A stretch of DNA of 64,000 bases from Monarcha castaneiventris obscurior (taxonomy: Eukaryota; Chordata; Aves; Passeriformes; Monarchidae). The first letter of the stretch is position 1. Every line of letters starts with the position of its first letter. The notes below the pieces were generated by a model. That model worked only from the letters and a program-made list of their open reading frames with translations, was not told the DNA's origin and did not search any database. This document shows, in pieces, positions 12,401-25,700 of the stretch. The stretch is taken from contig JAMPIT010000510.1 in NCBI GenBank assembly GCA_026261815.1, positions 18,882,001 to 18,946,000 of the forward strand. The letters run 5' to 3'. The translations under genes were made by a program, and so were the position numbers.

Positions 12401-14816
12401 ACAGTTTTCATTTGTTACTTCTGAAAGCCAAAGGCACAGAACTAATTGAGTTCAATCTACAGCTGGACAAATATACGATTAAAACATCACCAGATCAAAT
12501 AAAACAAATACCATAAATTTACAGTGAAGTATTAAAATAAATAAGGGAAAATAAGGCAGTTGTATTTATGAGTAGCAACAGATACAATCTCCACTCTCTC
12601 TAGCACTCCCTGTTGAGGCCAGCACTGTCATCGTCAAAAACCTGAGAGATCCATGTCAAGATGATAGGTCACACATTCATCAGACTTCAGTACTGCTAAT
12701 TTTTCTGACATGCAACCAGTGTAATTAAAAACAACACTTCTCTAGTTAAATGGAACTAAATCAGTCCCTCAGTTCCCTGTGATTTTTTTCTAAACTATAA
12801 AAGAGATTTCACAATAGCTCATTATGTCACTTGGTCTCATCTCCCTTTTTGAAAATAAAAGCCCATAAATACGTTTGCATATTCACATAGTTCCATCTCT
12901 GACTTCAAGGACACTTACAAGACACCTGCTAATATGCCAAATCTGTATTCATTGGAGTGGGAAGCCTGCTGCCATGAGATACCATTTCCACTCAGAAGCC
13001 ATTAGCTAAACTGCTGAGAGGTTGTATCTTCTCAAACTGCTTCATGAAGGAGAAACGTTAATATAATCAGATCTTTGAAGGCACAGTAAAACAGGCAAAC
13101 TAATCCAGAAGTGGTCAGATCTCGTCTTTTCTGAGCTTGCTTAAACCTGGACGTAGGAGGTCCTACAATTACCATTGCAAGGTAGTCTAGGAAACAGCTC
13201 CTGCATTTCCCAGCTTACAGCCTGTTATTCCAATAGCTGTACTTTTCCAGACCAAAGTCATCAGGCATTCCCTCCTGGCTCACATGGTGCAACGAGACGT
13301 GCTCAGGCTCATGTCTCATGTAGCACTGGAGAACGTGCTCTGGACTCCTGGGGCTGCACTGCTCTACAAGGGCTGCATGTCTCCCTTACACCCTTCAGTG
13401 ACTGTCACACGAATTTCCACACATTCCAGCCATGCACCAGGTTGAAACTGGACATGCTGCTGTGGAGATGTGTCCTAGAGCCCTACCTCGAGCCACAGTG
13501 AACTTACAGACTCGGCCAAATGGAGCCCTTTTTGTGTCAGCTCTAAGATACACATCTCTGGTGTACACAACCGCTTATCTCTAGGCAATGAAAATCACCA
13601 CCTTCACAGCGATCGTAAAGGTCCAGAACACATATCATACATTTACAGATCTCTGTGCTCTACAGCATAAATGTATCCTTTTACTTGTTCTGATCTGCAC
13701 TGTCTTGGATAAAAGCCACACTAAACTGAAATAAAAAAGCACCGAATAATAAATAACTTTATAATAATTGGCCCAGTGTTCTGAAAACCATCATCCAAAA
13801 ATCTAGAAAAGCTGAAACAGAAATAGCTGTATTTAAGCAATCAACAAAGAAAATAACATAACTATTTGGATTGAAAAGGCTGTGACCCTGTCAAAAAATC
13901 TTTACAGTACTGCTCTTTAAAAGCAAAAGAAAGTATTTCACTCCCCAGTGGAGTAGAATTGGGAGCACTATAGGAGCCAGCACTCCAGGAGAAATTCTGC
14001 TAACAATATAATCTGATGTGGTTTATAGCCAATTACACAGCAAAATTAATTGTCTCCAAGAAATCTTATTTTTATGATGGAAGGACTAAATACAGCCTAA
14101 CAGTAGTTTAAAACCAATATAACCTCCTTTCTAGTAGGAGAAGAAAGGCTTGTTTTGTTCAAGAGGACACTGATGTACTCATGATGCTGTGTATTTTTCC
14201 CATGGCTCCTTGATATATAAATGCATGGTAGCAATTGCAGCTGTTTTATTAGTACACATACAAAATGCTTGTTCATCTGTTTTCAAGCAACATATCAGCA
14301 TTTACAAAGCCAAATATAGCCAACTCTTTTCTATAAGGAATTTCAGCCCCAGGAAGGCTTTAACTAAATGCTTGCACTGGATCAGATTAGTAAATGCCCA
14401 CAAATTTCTTCAGCTCCTGGTAATGGCTTGCCAGCTTTCAACAACATTAAGACAAAGAATCCACAAACATCTACAGTAAAGTAGGCACAGTCTCATGTCA
14501 CATGTGATAGTCTTAATATAGCTTTGTAATTCATATCTAAAGTCAGGCCATAAGAACCCAAAACTTGTCATTGCCAAATATTTAAATTTATGCTTTTTCA
14601 GTAAGAACCACATATACATGACCTTCCAAATACCAGTCTGCATGTTTTATATTCTTCACCTATGCAAAAGACTTTTAACTATTTATTAAAAATATTATAA
14701 TAGTTGCCAAATCTATTCAATAAAGAAATGCATTAATACATAGAATTTATTATCAGTCTTACCAGAAAAATCTCATGTAAATCCATAATGACTGGATAAT
14801 TAATGCAAAGTCTTAC
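9460..14816. other. intron-like region
   Basis: AT-rich DNA between candidate exons, with a short (GT)n run at 10676-10688. If the exons at 14817-14867 and 9420-9459 belong to one transcript, an exon that enters in phase 2 and leaves in phase 0 is still missing here. One 22-nt unit near 11169-11190 would fit the phases but its 3' splice site is poor, so I do not call it. The open frame at 13175-13501 (+) has no recognisable domain. Confidence 0.45.
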
Positions 14817-14867
14817 CTTTCCCTGAAGCAACAGTTTCCAGCAATGATCTTTCTTAATGCTTTAATT
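14817..14867 (-). CDS. exon-like unit with strong splice sites
   Basis: On the minus strand TTACATTGCAG (AG at 14868-14869) opens a 51-nt unit that ends at AAG|GTAAGAC (GT at 14815-14816). With one leading base it reads 16 open codons (IKALRKIIAGNCCFRE) and two trailing bases. An alternative upstream acceptor TTTTTCCTAG (AG at 14994-14995) gives a 177-nt exon, 14817-14993, which has stops in every frame and would be non-coding. A second strong donor, CTG|GTAAGAC, lies about 55 bp downstream near 14761, so the region could be a single exon with alternative 5' splice sites. Because two readings compete, coding status is uncertain; that the place is spliced is more likely than what it encodes. 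Confidence 0.24.
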
Positions 14868-17800
14868 CTGCAATGTAATTTTCATAAATAGTTTTCTGGT
14901 TCAGGCAGAGATGGGTTAACTGCAAGCAGTCTGGATGCTATCTTGGTTGCTTCCTGGAGATCACTGTTTTGCTTTGTGAGCCATCACAACTACCTAGGAA
15001 AAATAACAGCCAACCCTCAGTCACCTGGACAATATGATATAGTACTGCTCCCAGATTAAACAAAAGATTTTAAAGAAATCCAAGTCTTAAAACGTGATGT
15101 TAAAATTGGTACTAATCTACCAAACATTTCATAACAGATGCCAGTAAAAGAATTATTGCATGCTTTCTTACCAGGAGTTCATGTTCTTGGATAGAAACAT
15201 AAAACAAGTGAGAAAAATTTATATACAAATGTCATAAATTTTTTAAATTTCAACTTGTCCTTACACTGACAATATGAACTATAAACTAGACTCTTTTTTT
15301 TGTAGATTTTTGGTCAGAAGCTGTAAGCAACAGCAAAGACTGAGTTATGCTGTAATTCATTTAGCAGAAGTAAACAGAATGGTGCCTATGGGGGGAAAAA
15401 AACAATGAAAGCAGGTATCTGCTTTGGTATCTATTTGGGTATCACTGCAAGTCCCTGTTAGAACAGGAGATATTATATCCCTATTTGGTGCAAATACAGG
15501 CATCTGGCTGCCAAAAGGCTCTGAAGCTGAGACTGTCCCCTGCAAAACCACTGGCAGCAGATGCAGATACTGCACTTTGGAGGGAGAGCACTGTCCCATG
15601 ATGGGTATGCCCAGAGGCCCATAATGCTGAATTATCAAATCCAAGTTGAATCTTGTTACTGTGAGGGCAGTTTGAATATTCTCTGTGAGCTCAAGGAGCG
15701 ATGATGCTATGCAGACCTGTGACATGAGTAAGACACCTTGTTTGCTAACGTGAACATGAAGTGCAGTAACTCAGGGCCTTGTACAACCAAAGCATAGAAT
15801 ACCTCCAAGGACAGAGACACTCCTGTCTGGACAGCCCCAGCGCTGTCAGAGCAGCCTCTGAAACACTGTATCTCCAGCTGAATACTCCACATCCATGGTA
15901 GCAAATAGGACAGTCCATCTCCACCTCGACTTGTTCAGCTCCATGAGATGTTTGACAGGGCATGTAATTAAAAGATCTACTGAGCTGATACTAACAAATA
16001 ATACTGAGTAGTCGCCTATCTCATAAGGGGGTGTTTTACAACCTGTCTCCTCTCCCCACCCTTCCCCTGACAACAGGAACCACCCTTGCCACTTCAGCAT
16101 GCATCATTAAAGGTCTTATACATCTTGATTTCTCTTTTCGGTGCCTTTATCCTTCTGGATAGCCCTTTGCAGCTGATGTCTATAAAAACACAATAGTACT
16201 TCTGTCCACACTTAAGTTAGCACCACTCTAAGTCTGGATAATTCTCTTCTAGCATGTTTATCCAAGAGTTCAGGTCTCCTGAATGTTAAGAGAGTATCAA
16301 ACTGTGGCATCCGAGAAAAGTCACTGAGAAAGGGCAGCCACAGGTCAGATCTGCTCCTTCAAAATTTCTGCAAATTTGAGTATTTTTTACTATGTTATAC
16401 TCCAGCTGCATTTTAAAGATAATGCTCAATCGTTTAGATGCTTATTGGTTTTGTAATATAAGAAATGACAGACAGCAGATCTGATAGGTTACTGAAACCA
16501 CTCTATTTTCATCTCCCTGCTGAGAAGTCTGCTAATGTCTGTGAGATGCTGTTAGAGACATACAAGATTTTTGGACAAAAATGGGTTATCAATTTTTAAA
16601 CTCATAAAAGGAAATCTCAATTACATGGAATACTTCAGGTTATCACTGCCAGTACAAGACAGCATATTTAGGCATCATACATCACTTCTGTGCAGAAAGG
16701 AGAGAATGCATGTTAGAAGTAATCACCTACTTTTGCATATCCCTGTGACAAATTGCACTTCTTAGTCTCTGGTAACCTGAAGCCATTATCCTTTGCTCTA
16801 GGGGGAGGAGGATGGTCAGGAGGAGAGGGAGGGAGTGCTTTCCATACCAGACTCTGAGTAACACAGTGTAAACACTAACTTTCACGGACATTACTTCAAA
16901 GAACCTGAAGCAAGCAGTCTCAAGCCAAACATTACAACCCTTTGCAGACAAACCACCTTCTCAGTCCCTTATACAAAGGGCACAGTCTCCTCTACAAACT
17001 GAGGAAAATCAGACCCTGGACAAGGATAAAAATGAGGAACCTGAAATAAAGTACAGTATGGAAATAATTAGTTTAACTGTGAAGTGCTGCACAATGATTT
17101 GTCATATGCTATCTAACTTTTTATTCATCCCCCTTGAACAATTCCATTGTAAGTACGCTATTTCTACCTAGGTATTATTTACACCAAACCATGACTTTCA
17201 CAGATCTGTGGTTTGCTACATCAGCCTCATTATATAATAGATATACAATAATATATATACATAAGTCACAGAAATAATTGATACTTCCACTGTGGCCAAC
17301 TTTTTCTTCTGAAAAAGGAGAATTTTTATATGTATTTCTTTAGCAGTAAAGAAAATTTTAAAGAGCCCTAAGTAGGTACACATTGTTCTTCTAAATATTG
17401 CTGAACGTGCATTTCTGAAATAATCTTCATAACATATAATAATCTTTAGAAGTATCAAAATTATGACATTAAATGTACAAAAAAATACAGCAACTTCACA
17501 GCTGTACAGTAAGACATCCCAAATAAGAGATTTGTCAAAATGCATTGTTCTCCAGAAACCAACAAAAACGAGTGAAGAAAAGAACTGCATCACTCCAGCA
17601 CCCTCTGTTGGCCTTCAGGCAGCATGGTACTTTGAGCACTCATCTAATAAAGTCATTTGTTGGGTCCCGAAGCTACGACAAAGATTCCTTTACAGAAAAC
17701 ATACCTGAAAAGCAAACAGAAACCTACTGTGCAACCCAGCCCTATGCATAAAATCTTCAGCTATATACCACGACATAGTTTAATATCAGATTACTCAGTA

Positions 17801-20080
17801 TTGCTGGATCTGTCATGCACTAGCCCATCTTTGCAGATATTTATAACTGATCTAATTTCAAGGGCAAAATGGTCTTTACAAGCCCTGTCTGTGTCTGATA
17901 TTTCTGATGAGCACCAATAATAAATGGCACCTTGCATGCACCTCCCCAATAGAAACAACAACTCTACAGAAACAAGAACTCTTTTTATGGAACATTATTC
18001 ACTGCTGCTACTGAGAACTAACAGTGCATACATTTTGCAGAATACCAGCCACAACAGAAAGTGCTCCAACCAGGTCTCATCAAGCACACAGAAATAAAGT
18101 CCAGATGCCAGATACAAGGTGATCTAAATATAAACTCCATACACTGTGCACAGCCAGATGGTGTAATTTCCAGAAGCAAAGGCCCTTAGCCCAGCGAGCC
18201 CGGCAGCTGCTTCTCAAAGCCGGCTCAGAGCTTTGCAAAGGCAGATGCGAAGTTGCAGTGGGGAGCGGAGAGGAAGAGGGAGGAGGAAGCAAGAGGGCTG
18301 AGATGGAGAAGCGGGTGTGTTCTCATGGTGCAGGAGGAGGTAAGGGTGGTAGGGGCTGCTTCTGAGAAAAACCACCCAGGGTGGTTATCGGGGCTGCCTT
18401 GTCCTTTCTGGCCCCTCAGCGTGTGAGAACAGGGGAAAAGCAGCCTATGCCTGGCTGTGCAGCACCAGGCAAAGACCTGCTGCCCTGCCATCTCAGAGTC
18501 CTTGAACCACCACTCAGGAAAAGCCACAAGCAAAGGAGAGGCAGGACACAAGTAGATCTTACTGAGCTGTCTGTCTGCTTCCACCAGCCGAGCAGTTGAG
18601 TAACTGCCTATGTTATCTCCCTATGGCTAAGCCAACACTGGCCAGAACCCAAAAAACCAACTAAAGAGCTTTTCTTGGCTGATCTTAATGACAGGGAAAA
18701 ATTTAGTCCGAAAAATGTCATCAGCTATTGCAAACCTGCTCCTTTCACTGCCTCTTAACTTTGCACCTTTAACCTCTCTACAGTTTTCTCTCTCCTTTGT
18801 TTTGTTTTCAGAGCATCCTGTCTGCTCACCTGAAATTCATAACTTGTGTCTCACCACCCTTCCAGGCTCTGTTTTTTGCTTCTCTTCTTTCCCATGTGCA
18901 GCTTCACATGATTAACTTCTAATATTTCAATGTTTATCAACTTTAAGATGGTGCTAATAAACAATGATCCATTGGATAATAATCTCCAGAACATGCAGAA
19001 ATGCATACAAGCTTTTACCAAACAAATCTGTAGTACTATTTGTCAGAAAGCATTACTACCCTATTTCAAATATTTACACACATGCTTCTACTTTGGGTAG
19101 TTTGTATTATACCACTTAACTGGGATGGAGAAATTAGTTTGATTTGGAATGTCAAGATCTGAATTATTAGAGTCATATATTTATTGCACAGAACAAACTA
19201 CAAACTACCTCACGAAATCTATGCAGTTCATTTGAGGTCACTGACTAATGAGTCCAAGAAGCCAGAGGTGGACCCAAACTGAATCCACATCTCCAAAACT
19301 CAAAACTGAAAAAAAATAATAGAGCACTTTCATTTTCCATTTTCAGGAGTTACTATTCTGACAGTTATTTTCAGGAATTTATGTTTTTGTTTTATACTGG
19401 TTTCTGCCGGTCAGTTTCTTTCTCTTTATCTGTTTTGTTATTTTAAGACAAATGCAACGCTTCATTTTTTCCATATTTAAAAGGTCTGGATCCAAACAGT
19501 AAAAGGTAGGAGTTATTTCCTTTAGGACTTGGCTGTCATTAGGTGGCTGATTAGGGCGGCAGCAGCCTGTTCAGTAACAGGTTACTTACGCAACTACGAC
19601 GTTCCTCTGCTTAGCAACCCCGAGGGTGGGGTCCAAAACAGCAACTGCACCAGTCACACTTTACAAGTGAACGTGGAGGAGAAAAAAGAAAAAGAGAGGC
19701 AGGAATGGGAAGTGCAAGGGTATTTCACTTTTCTTCATGAGAAATGTAACTTTCCAAGAAAAGAAGGCAAAACAACGTGGAGGAATTTATCAAAAGCAGC
19801 TAGCCTGTTTCTCACTCAGAGTGGTAATTAGTGCTGAGATCATAATATGATAATGATTCTTAAGAGCAATAGTTCATGCAAAGAACATGTTAATCCCTGC
19901 AAAAGATCATGTAAATACCTTGCCATTCTTGCACTAATCTCCCCTTTCCACCAAACGTTGAAACAATCTTCACTTACACTAAAATCCTGTTAAAAATGTT
20001 CCTGGTTAAATAGCTGAGTATGTTGAATACTTACAGAGAAAGATTCAGTGTTAGTATCTTTGTGTCAAGATGTTAAATTT

Positions 20081-20095
20081 AAAAAAAAAAAAAAA
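20081..20095. repeat. poly-A run
   Basis: Fifteen consecutive A on the plus strand after an AT-rich stretch. It could be the tail of an old retroposon, but no body is recognisable upstream. Confidence 0.75.
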
Positions 20096-20988
20096 GTGAA
20101 GGCAAACATTAAAGATGCTGAGACAATTTTAGGAAGAAAATTAACTATTAATTTAATTTATTAAGTTTGTGCTGGTTAACAATAGGTGCAATTACAAGAT
20201 AAAATACATCATTTTGAATATTTATAAGTAAGCACTCTGTGAAAGAATTGATGAAACCAGTACTTCAAACATTAGTGTATGAAAACCCCCCAAATAAAAA
20301 ACCCCACAAAACTACCCAAAACTATTTGGCTATGTATCACTTGGCTGTTCAATAAAAAATTGTTCCAGTTAATGATTTTCCCACCCTCTACAATTTCAAA
20401 GCCTTTCCCTTTCTCTACTTGGCCAGAAACTGATTATATATCACGGAAAGAATAAGCTGAGCTGGGGATGTTGATCACTTATATTCATATAGAATTTTTC
20501 ATTTTTTAAAGTACTGAATGCAGAGGGGAGAAGCACACCTCCTGAGCAGTGGAGATGCACTCAGCCAGCCCATGGAGTGCAGTGCCACACCAGGAACATC
20601 CGTGCTTGCTTCAGATCAGCTGCTGCTGCACTGCACAACATAAAGCCTTCGGTCTGGGGGCTGGAAGGAGCAGAGCTCTATCAGCTGCCCCCATCCATCC
20701 AACAACTGCTCTTCTGAGAGTTTGGTTTGGCCTGGGCTAGGCCCGGGCAGCTGCAGCTCTGAATTGGTGCAAAAAGCTCAGAAAGGCAGCATGAGCATTT
20801 CTGCTGGTCCAGCTCACATGGTACAGGCAGCTCCAGTGCACGAGCTTTCCGCTCATGCTTTCATAGACAACTGGTACTGCTCTTCATTTATCCTCCATCT
20901 CTCATCCCAGCACACTGGTCTCTCACAGAGGAGTCTTCTCAGTAACTATGTTGCTTCACGTAAGTAAATGCTTATTTAGTATTAACTA

Positions 20989-21014
20989 TTCATTTAGTAA
21001 ATCCACTAAATGAA
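20989..21014. repeat. perfect 10-bp inverted repeat
   Basis: The arms TTCATTTAGT and ACTAAATGAA are perfect complements around a 6-nt loop. They could form a small hairpin; no role is visible. Confidence 0.8.
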
Positions 21015-22745
21015 GAGTTGAGATACATCAGTCATGCTGTGAAACAGATTGATAACCACATCAGCAGGAAGGCACTATTCTCTGATGTGTTATTACAGTC
21101 TCTAGAGCTCAACTTGGCAGACTGTTCCTTACCACTCATAACTAAGGTCACATGTGTCTTTAACATTCACCTAATTTGTGACAAATATTCACCTTACTGA
21201 TAGACTGTATACTGATTATTATTAGCAAAGGCAGTTTGCTAAACATTCTGTGGTCCTAAAGACATTTAATTAATTCACTAGTAGAAGAAAAAAGAGAGTG
21301 ATAAAAAATAAACACCTCAACTATGAAAAATTGCTAAGTGAAGTCTAGGATCAACCTCAATTGCCAGCAGGGTGGCAGAATATGGATTATTGTCCTCCAC
21401 TGGGGTCACTGACAGCTCCAAGCCAGCTCTTGGAAGAGCTGCACATTGATAAATGCTTTGAGAGTTAGCATCAATAAATGCCCTCCCATTCTAGTTTTAA
21501 ACTGTCATGACTATTCTAAAAGAGAACATTTCATAACCCAACAGTTCTAGATACATTTCACCTCAAAACTGCCTGTCAGTGTTGAATAACTCGTATTTGC
21601 CAAGGATTTCAGAAGTGAAAAGGACTGAATTAGACAGTAACCATTCTAAAAGTGTCCTAATGTCCATGATAGAGATTAAACAAACCACAAACAATAAACC
21701 CAACCCTCCCTCTACTTCACATGAACTTTCACTGGGAAACCTTGAGCACAGCTGACACAAGCGAGCTAGTGGCACAGAGAAGAATGCAGGATGAAGGAAT
21801 CTGGTTTTCCCACATCAGGCCTGATTTCCTCCTGGTGAAAGTGATCACATAACCCATGGCCTCATTGGGACTCTAATAAAAAGAAAACACTTAATTGATC
21901 AAAAGGTAAGGAATTTTCTGCACGTGACCCAAAGCCTTCCTACTGGAAGCATCTCTAATGGTGCATCAGGTGTTGGTTTGGTGACTAAAGCAAGAATGAA
22001 AGTCCCTTTTGAACAAAAATACGAAAAATAATCCTCTTATAAAAAACCTCAGATTTTTAATTGGAGACAAAAATCTAATATTTATTTTACTAGCCTTCTG
22101 TGATGTGGTTGGCAGCAATAGTATTCAGATAGGAGCTACTACTTTTTTTTTGCTAGTTTTAATTAAATTCAATTGCTAAAATGGCATTTCATTAAATAAC
22201 TGTCCTTTTCCTGATCTTCCTCCCCCCTCTGTTTTGATTAATCAGATATGGAAGCAACTTCAGTGACCCAGACAATGGGTCACACAATTTTCAGTAAGTA
22301 AACTCTGGATGAAACTCTTAGACAGTCTGTACAACATCCTGAACAAGATTAAAACCTGAACTTTTCCAGCTTTACTTGGAGGCACAAGCCTGAAGAATAA
22401 TTTGAAAGATGGGTACCAAAAACGGTAGAACAGAAACCTATTTTACAGAGACCCCTTCATGATCTGCAAATATTTTGTCAGCAGCTAAGTAGTTGAAGAA
22501 AAGAAACAAACAAAACACCCACTTCAGCCAGTACTTTCTCTTCATGTCATAAAATTAGCCATCCCTTTAATTTAGTTTAAATTTCCTTTATCTAACTAAT
22601 AGACGAATTCTTTAGTACAGCATTACTTTTTTCTTTTTCCATCTCAAGTAACTCTTCAGCATTTTAGATATAAAAATGTAGAAATTGAATAATAAATCTA
22701 AATAACAACCAAGTAAGGCCTTCCCTTGACTTAGAATTGACTTAC

Positions 22746-22779
22746 CCATCTGTTACATCTTTACACATAAAGTACACTC
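22746..22779 (-). CDS. low-confidence 34-nt exon-like unit
   Basis: On the minus strand a T/C-rich tract (22783-22804) ends in CTGAAG (AG at 22780-22781). It is followed by 34 nt and the strong 5' splice site TGG|GTAAGTCAA (GT at 22744-22745). One frame is open: two bases, ten codons (VYFMCKDVTD) and two trailing bases; the other two frames have stops. It would join in phase between the units at 34552-34584 and 14817-14867. Its length makes chance occurrence a real possibility. Confidence 0.17.
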
Positions 22780-25700
22780 CTTCAGAGTGAATAATTAAGA
22801 AGAAAGCCTAACAAAAATAGTGTGTAAGTCACTTTTAATTGTAATGCCAATCAGTTTACAGCCCGCTTACTTATCAAAATCCTTAAAGCAAAAAAAAAAA
22901 AATAAAAAAAAAACAAAACCAAAACCAAACCAAACCAACCAACAAAAACAAAACAAAACAACCCAACCAACCAAAAAAAAAAAAAACCCAAAAAACCCCA
23001 CCAAAACTCCAGGTGCCCAGACTTGATAATATCAGTGTTCTGAATAACACCTTTAGTGAGTGCACTTTCTAGTTGTCATGCAGATGGGAACCTCAAAAAT
23101 GAAATCAGAATCATAAAGATTTCCAAAATAATAGATAAATTAAAAAGAGATATTCAGTTCTAGAATTCTTTTTTAAATTACTCCGTTTAAGAAAATTAGA
23201 CAATTAAGAAAGTATCTGTAAGGATGCCTTTATATTTGGCATCAATATTGCTTTTTTTGGTTGTACAATAAACTACTATTAATCACACTGCCAGAAAACT
23301 GCTTCAGAATAAAGCAGAGAACATTTTATTCAAAACTTCCACAAACAAAACGAGATGAACGTATCTTGACTAAACATCCTTTTCTCAAAAGTATTAACAG
23401 TGATCGGAGTCCTTAATGTGCTTTTCTTCTCCACTATGCTCAGAAGATCCAGATCTGTTCGTCTCTGACAGTGAAGCCTCTGATAAATGTCTACTACTCT
23501 ATCATAAAAAAGGTGGGAAAACTATGTACAGTTTCCAGTTTTGAGAGAGAAATTTGAAAATACCCATGATTTGCAATACTCAGTACTATCTGCTTTTCTG
23601 AAAAATAACCCAAGTCAAACTGAACCACCACTTATAAAGAAATAATGTAAACAAATATTAACAAATGCATGCAACTTCTGTGATAATGTTCCCCTGCATT
23701 CAAATCACAGATAGTAACATATACACAATTCATTTATTGATGCTTAGCAACCTCTATGGGAAATAAGGCATTGGGAAAAATATCTAAATTCTATGGACAT
23801 ATCTAATAGAAAAACAGTAACTAGCAGATAGCAGAAATACAGGCCTAACCCTTCACTCATCTATTAAAAGGAAGACGCCCCCTTTGCATTGTTGGAAGTG
23901 TGTGCACAAAACCAGACAGATTTCGATGCTACAGTTTTTTCAAAATGTTACCTTGAAACTTCTAAAAAGCTAACTAAGGAAAATAATGGTGTCTGTAGTT
24001 TTTATGGAATTACACAGCTTTCCTTCACTGTGTGTAATTTTGCACCATAATTTTAACTGACCAGTCGACCTCAAAACCCAGCTCATATCAGCTCTGCTCA
24101 GCAGTGCCACACAAGACAGTGTGGGACTGGTCACAGACAGTGACCTCTGCTGCCAGCCGTGACCCCGACTCGGTGCAGCACACGAGGAGCTGCCGACTGC
24201 AACACCCAGAGGGGAACCTGTGCAGCCCTCAGTCTTTCATTTCAAAGGGACGAACAGGAAGGCAGGGACCAGACAACAGCTGTCATTCACTGAAGAGTCT
24301 CCCACTAATGATGGGACCACGCTAAAAGATAAGTGCTTTTTAATTTTGAGGATAATTACAGTTATTCGCTTTTGATCTGTATCATTTTCACTTCTGTTTT
24401 AATTGCCGAGCTAGCACTCCCTTCTCTCAAAAAGTAACCTTTGCAAGTCTGTTCTCAAAGTATTTATCAAGTTCACATTCCCCAATGACATGTATATCCG
24501 AGACTTTCAAGGTACTGGAAAATCCTACCCCTTTTTTGCAATTAATAAGGCTGTTTTCAAATATCAAATATAACACTAACGGAAGAATGCAGGAGGAAAC
24601 ACGACCATTATACATCAATATCTTTTTGAAGAGGACACCACAAAGTATTATTACTACATCTACATTGCTTCATTGCTTCAGACACAAAGCTTCTTTCCTT
24701 TTCATCATAAATCCATTTTTAAAGCATTGTGCAGGTAAGTATGCACACAAATATGAAAAGCATACAAGTTTGGAATAGTTTCTTCTACACAAACCATAGT
24801 TGGTCTGTATAAAACATTCAGTATATAAGACACCAATGTATTTGATTCAGTTCTGGAACAGGCAACAAAAATCTAGTCTGAAACCCCAATCTTTAAATAC
24901 ACTGGTCTGTGGAAAATAACACTATTTAGGCATACTACAAACCAGCTGAGAAAAAAATGCTGATCGCTTTTATATGTATCAAGCATCTCGATGATCCTCT
25001 ATCCATATTATGTTTAAGAAATTCAGACTGTCTCCTTTTCTTTTCAGCTTTTATGCCTTGATTATTTATAATCATTAGTGCCAGTTTGTCTATTTTTCAG
25101 CAGAAAACTCCCCCCCCCTAAGTACTTTTATTCAGCTTGCAAGCAGAAAAAACAACACCCTCAGACTCGGGATTGTTCTATACAAGCCAACTTCAAGTAT
25201 ATTATTTATTTTAAGGGGCTAATTAATAAGGAAAAATAGCTCTTGCTACTGAGATTTCTAAAAGGGAATTTATGAGAAGTAAAGTTTGTTACAGAGCAGC
25301 TGGACTGTATTTAGAACTATTGTGTATGTTCACTGATTTCCATCATACATTTATAAAACTAAATGACACATTTATTAAGCAAAACTGTTTATAAAGGCAT
25401 GACGCCTGCAGTTCTTTGCTCTAGCAGATCTACATTTATCCCAGAAAAGCTCTTTTCGTTGCTTTACTCAGATACCTTTGCAACAGCAGTCAAATTTTTA
25501 TCTGTTTTGAAAAAGTTTGTTTTTAAGCTTTATCAGGACTTGCAACTACTGTTCCTTAATTCAAGATGGCCTAGGTTATCATGCTAAATTACTTCTAAAC
25601 TAAACCTTTAAAAATTATAAGACTAAACCCAGAAGGAGATAAGGATACAGGCACAAAGTTACAACTTATCTAACTGAATTTTATTATAAACATTCCTATT

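Larger units (their letters stand above)
14868..22745. other. intron-like region with a small GC-richer patch
   Basis: This stretch contains a poly-A run (20081-20095), a perfect 10-bp inverted repeat (20989-21014), a GC-richer patch at about 18180-18600 and a CpG-containing block at about 19540-19700. Open frames at 15357-15725 (-) and 18225-18584 (-) are of middling length, but I recognise no domain in them. Several exon-like units are listed under findings. I see no transposon that I can name. Confidence 0.45.

Noticed and set aside
15357..15725. 122-codon minus-strand frame
   Set aside because: The peptide looks superficially protein-like, but no family, splice sites or neighbouring frames support it.
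18225..18584. 119-codon minus-strand frame in a GC-richer patch
   Set aside because: Overlaps another frame on the opposite strand, with no domain; explained by local composition.
22820..23065. Open frames rich in Lys/Asn/Thr/Pro or Phe/Trp/Gly
   Set aside because: Produced by the A/C-only simple tract.
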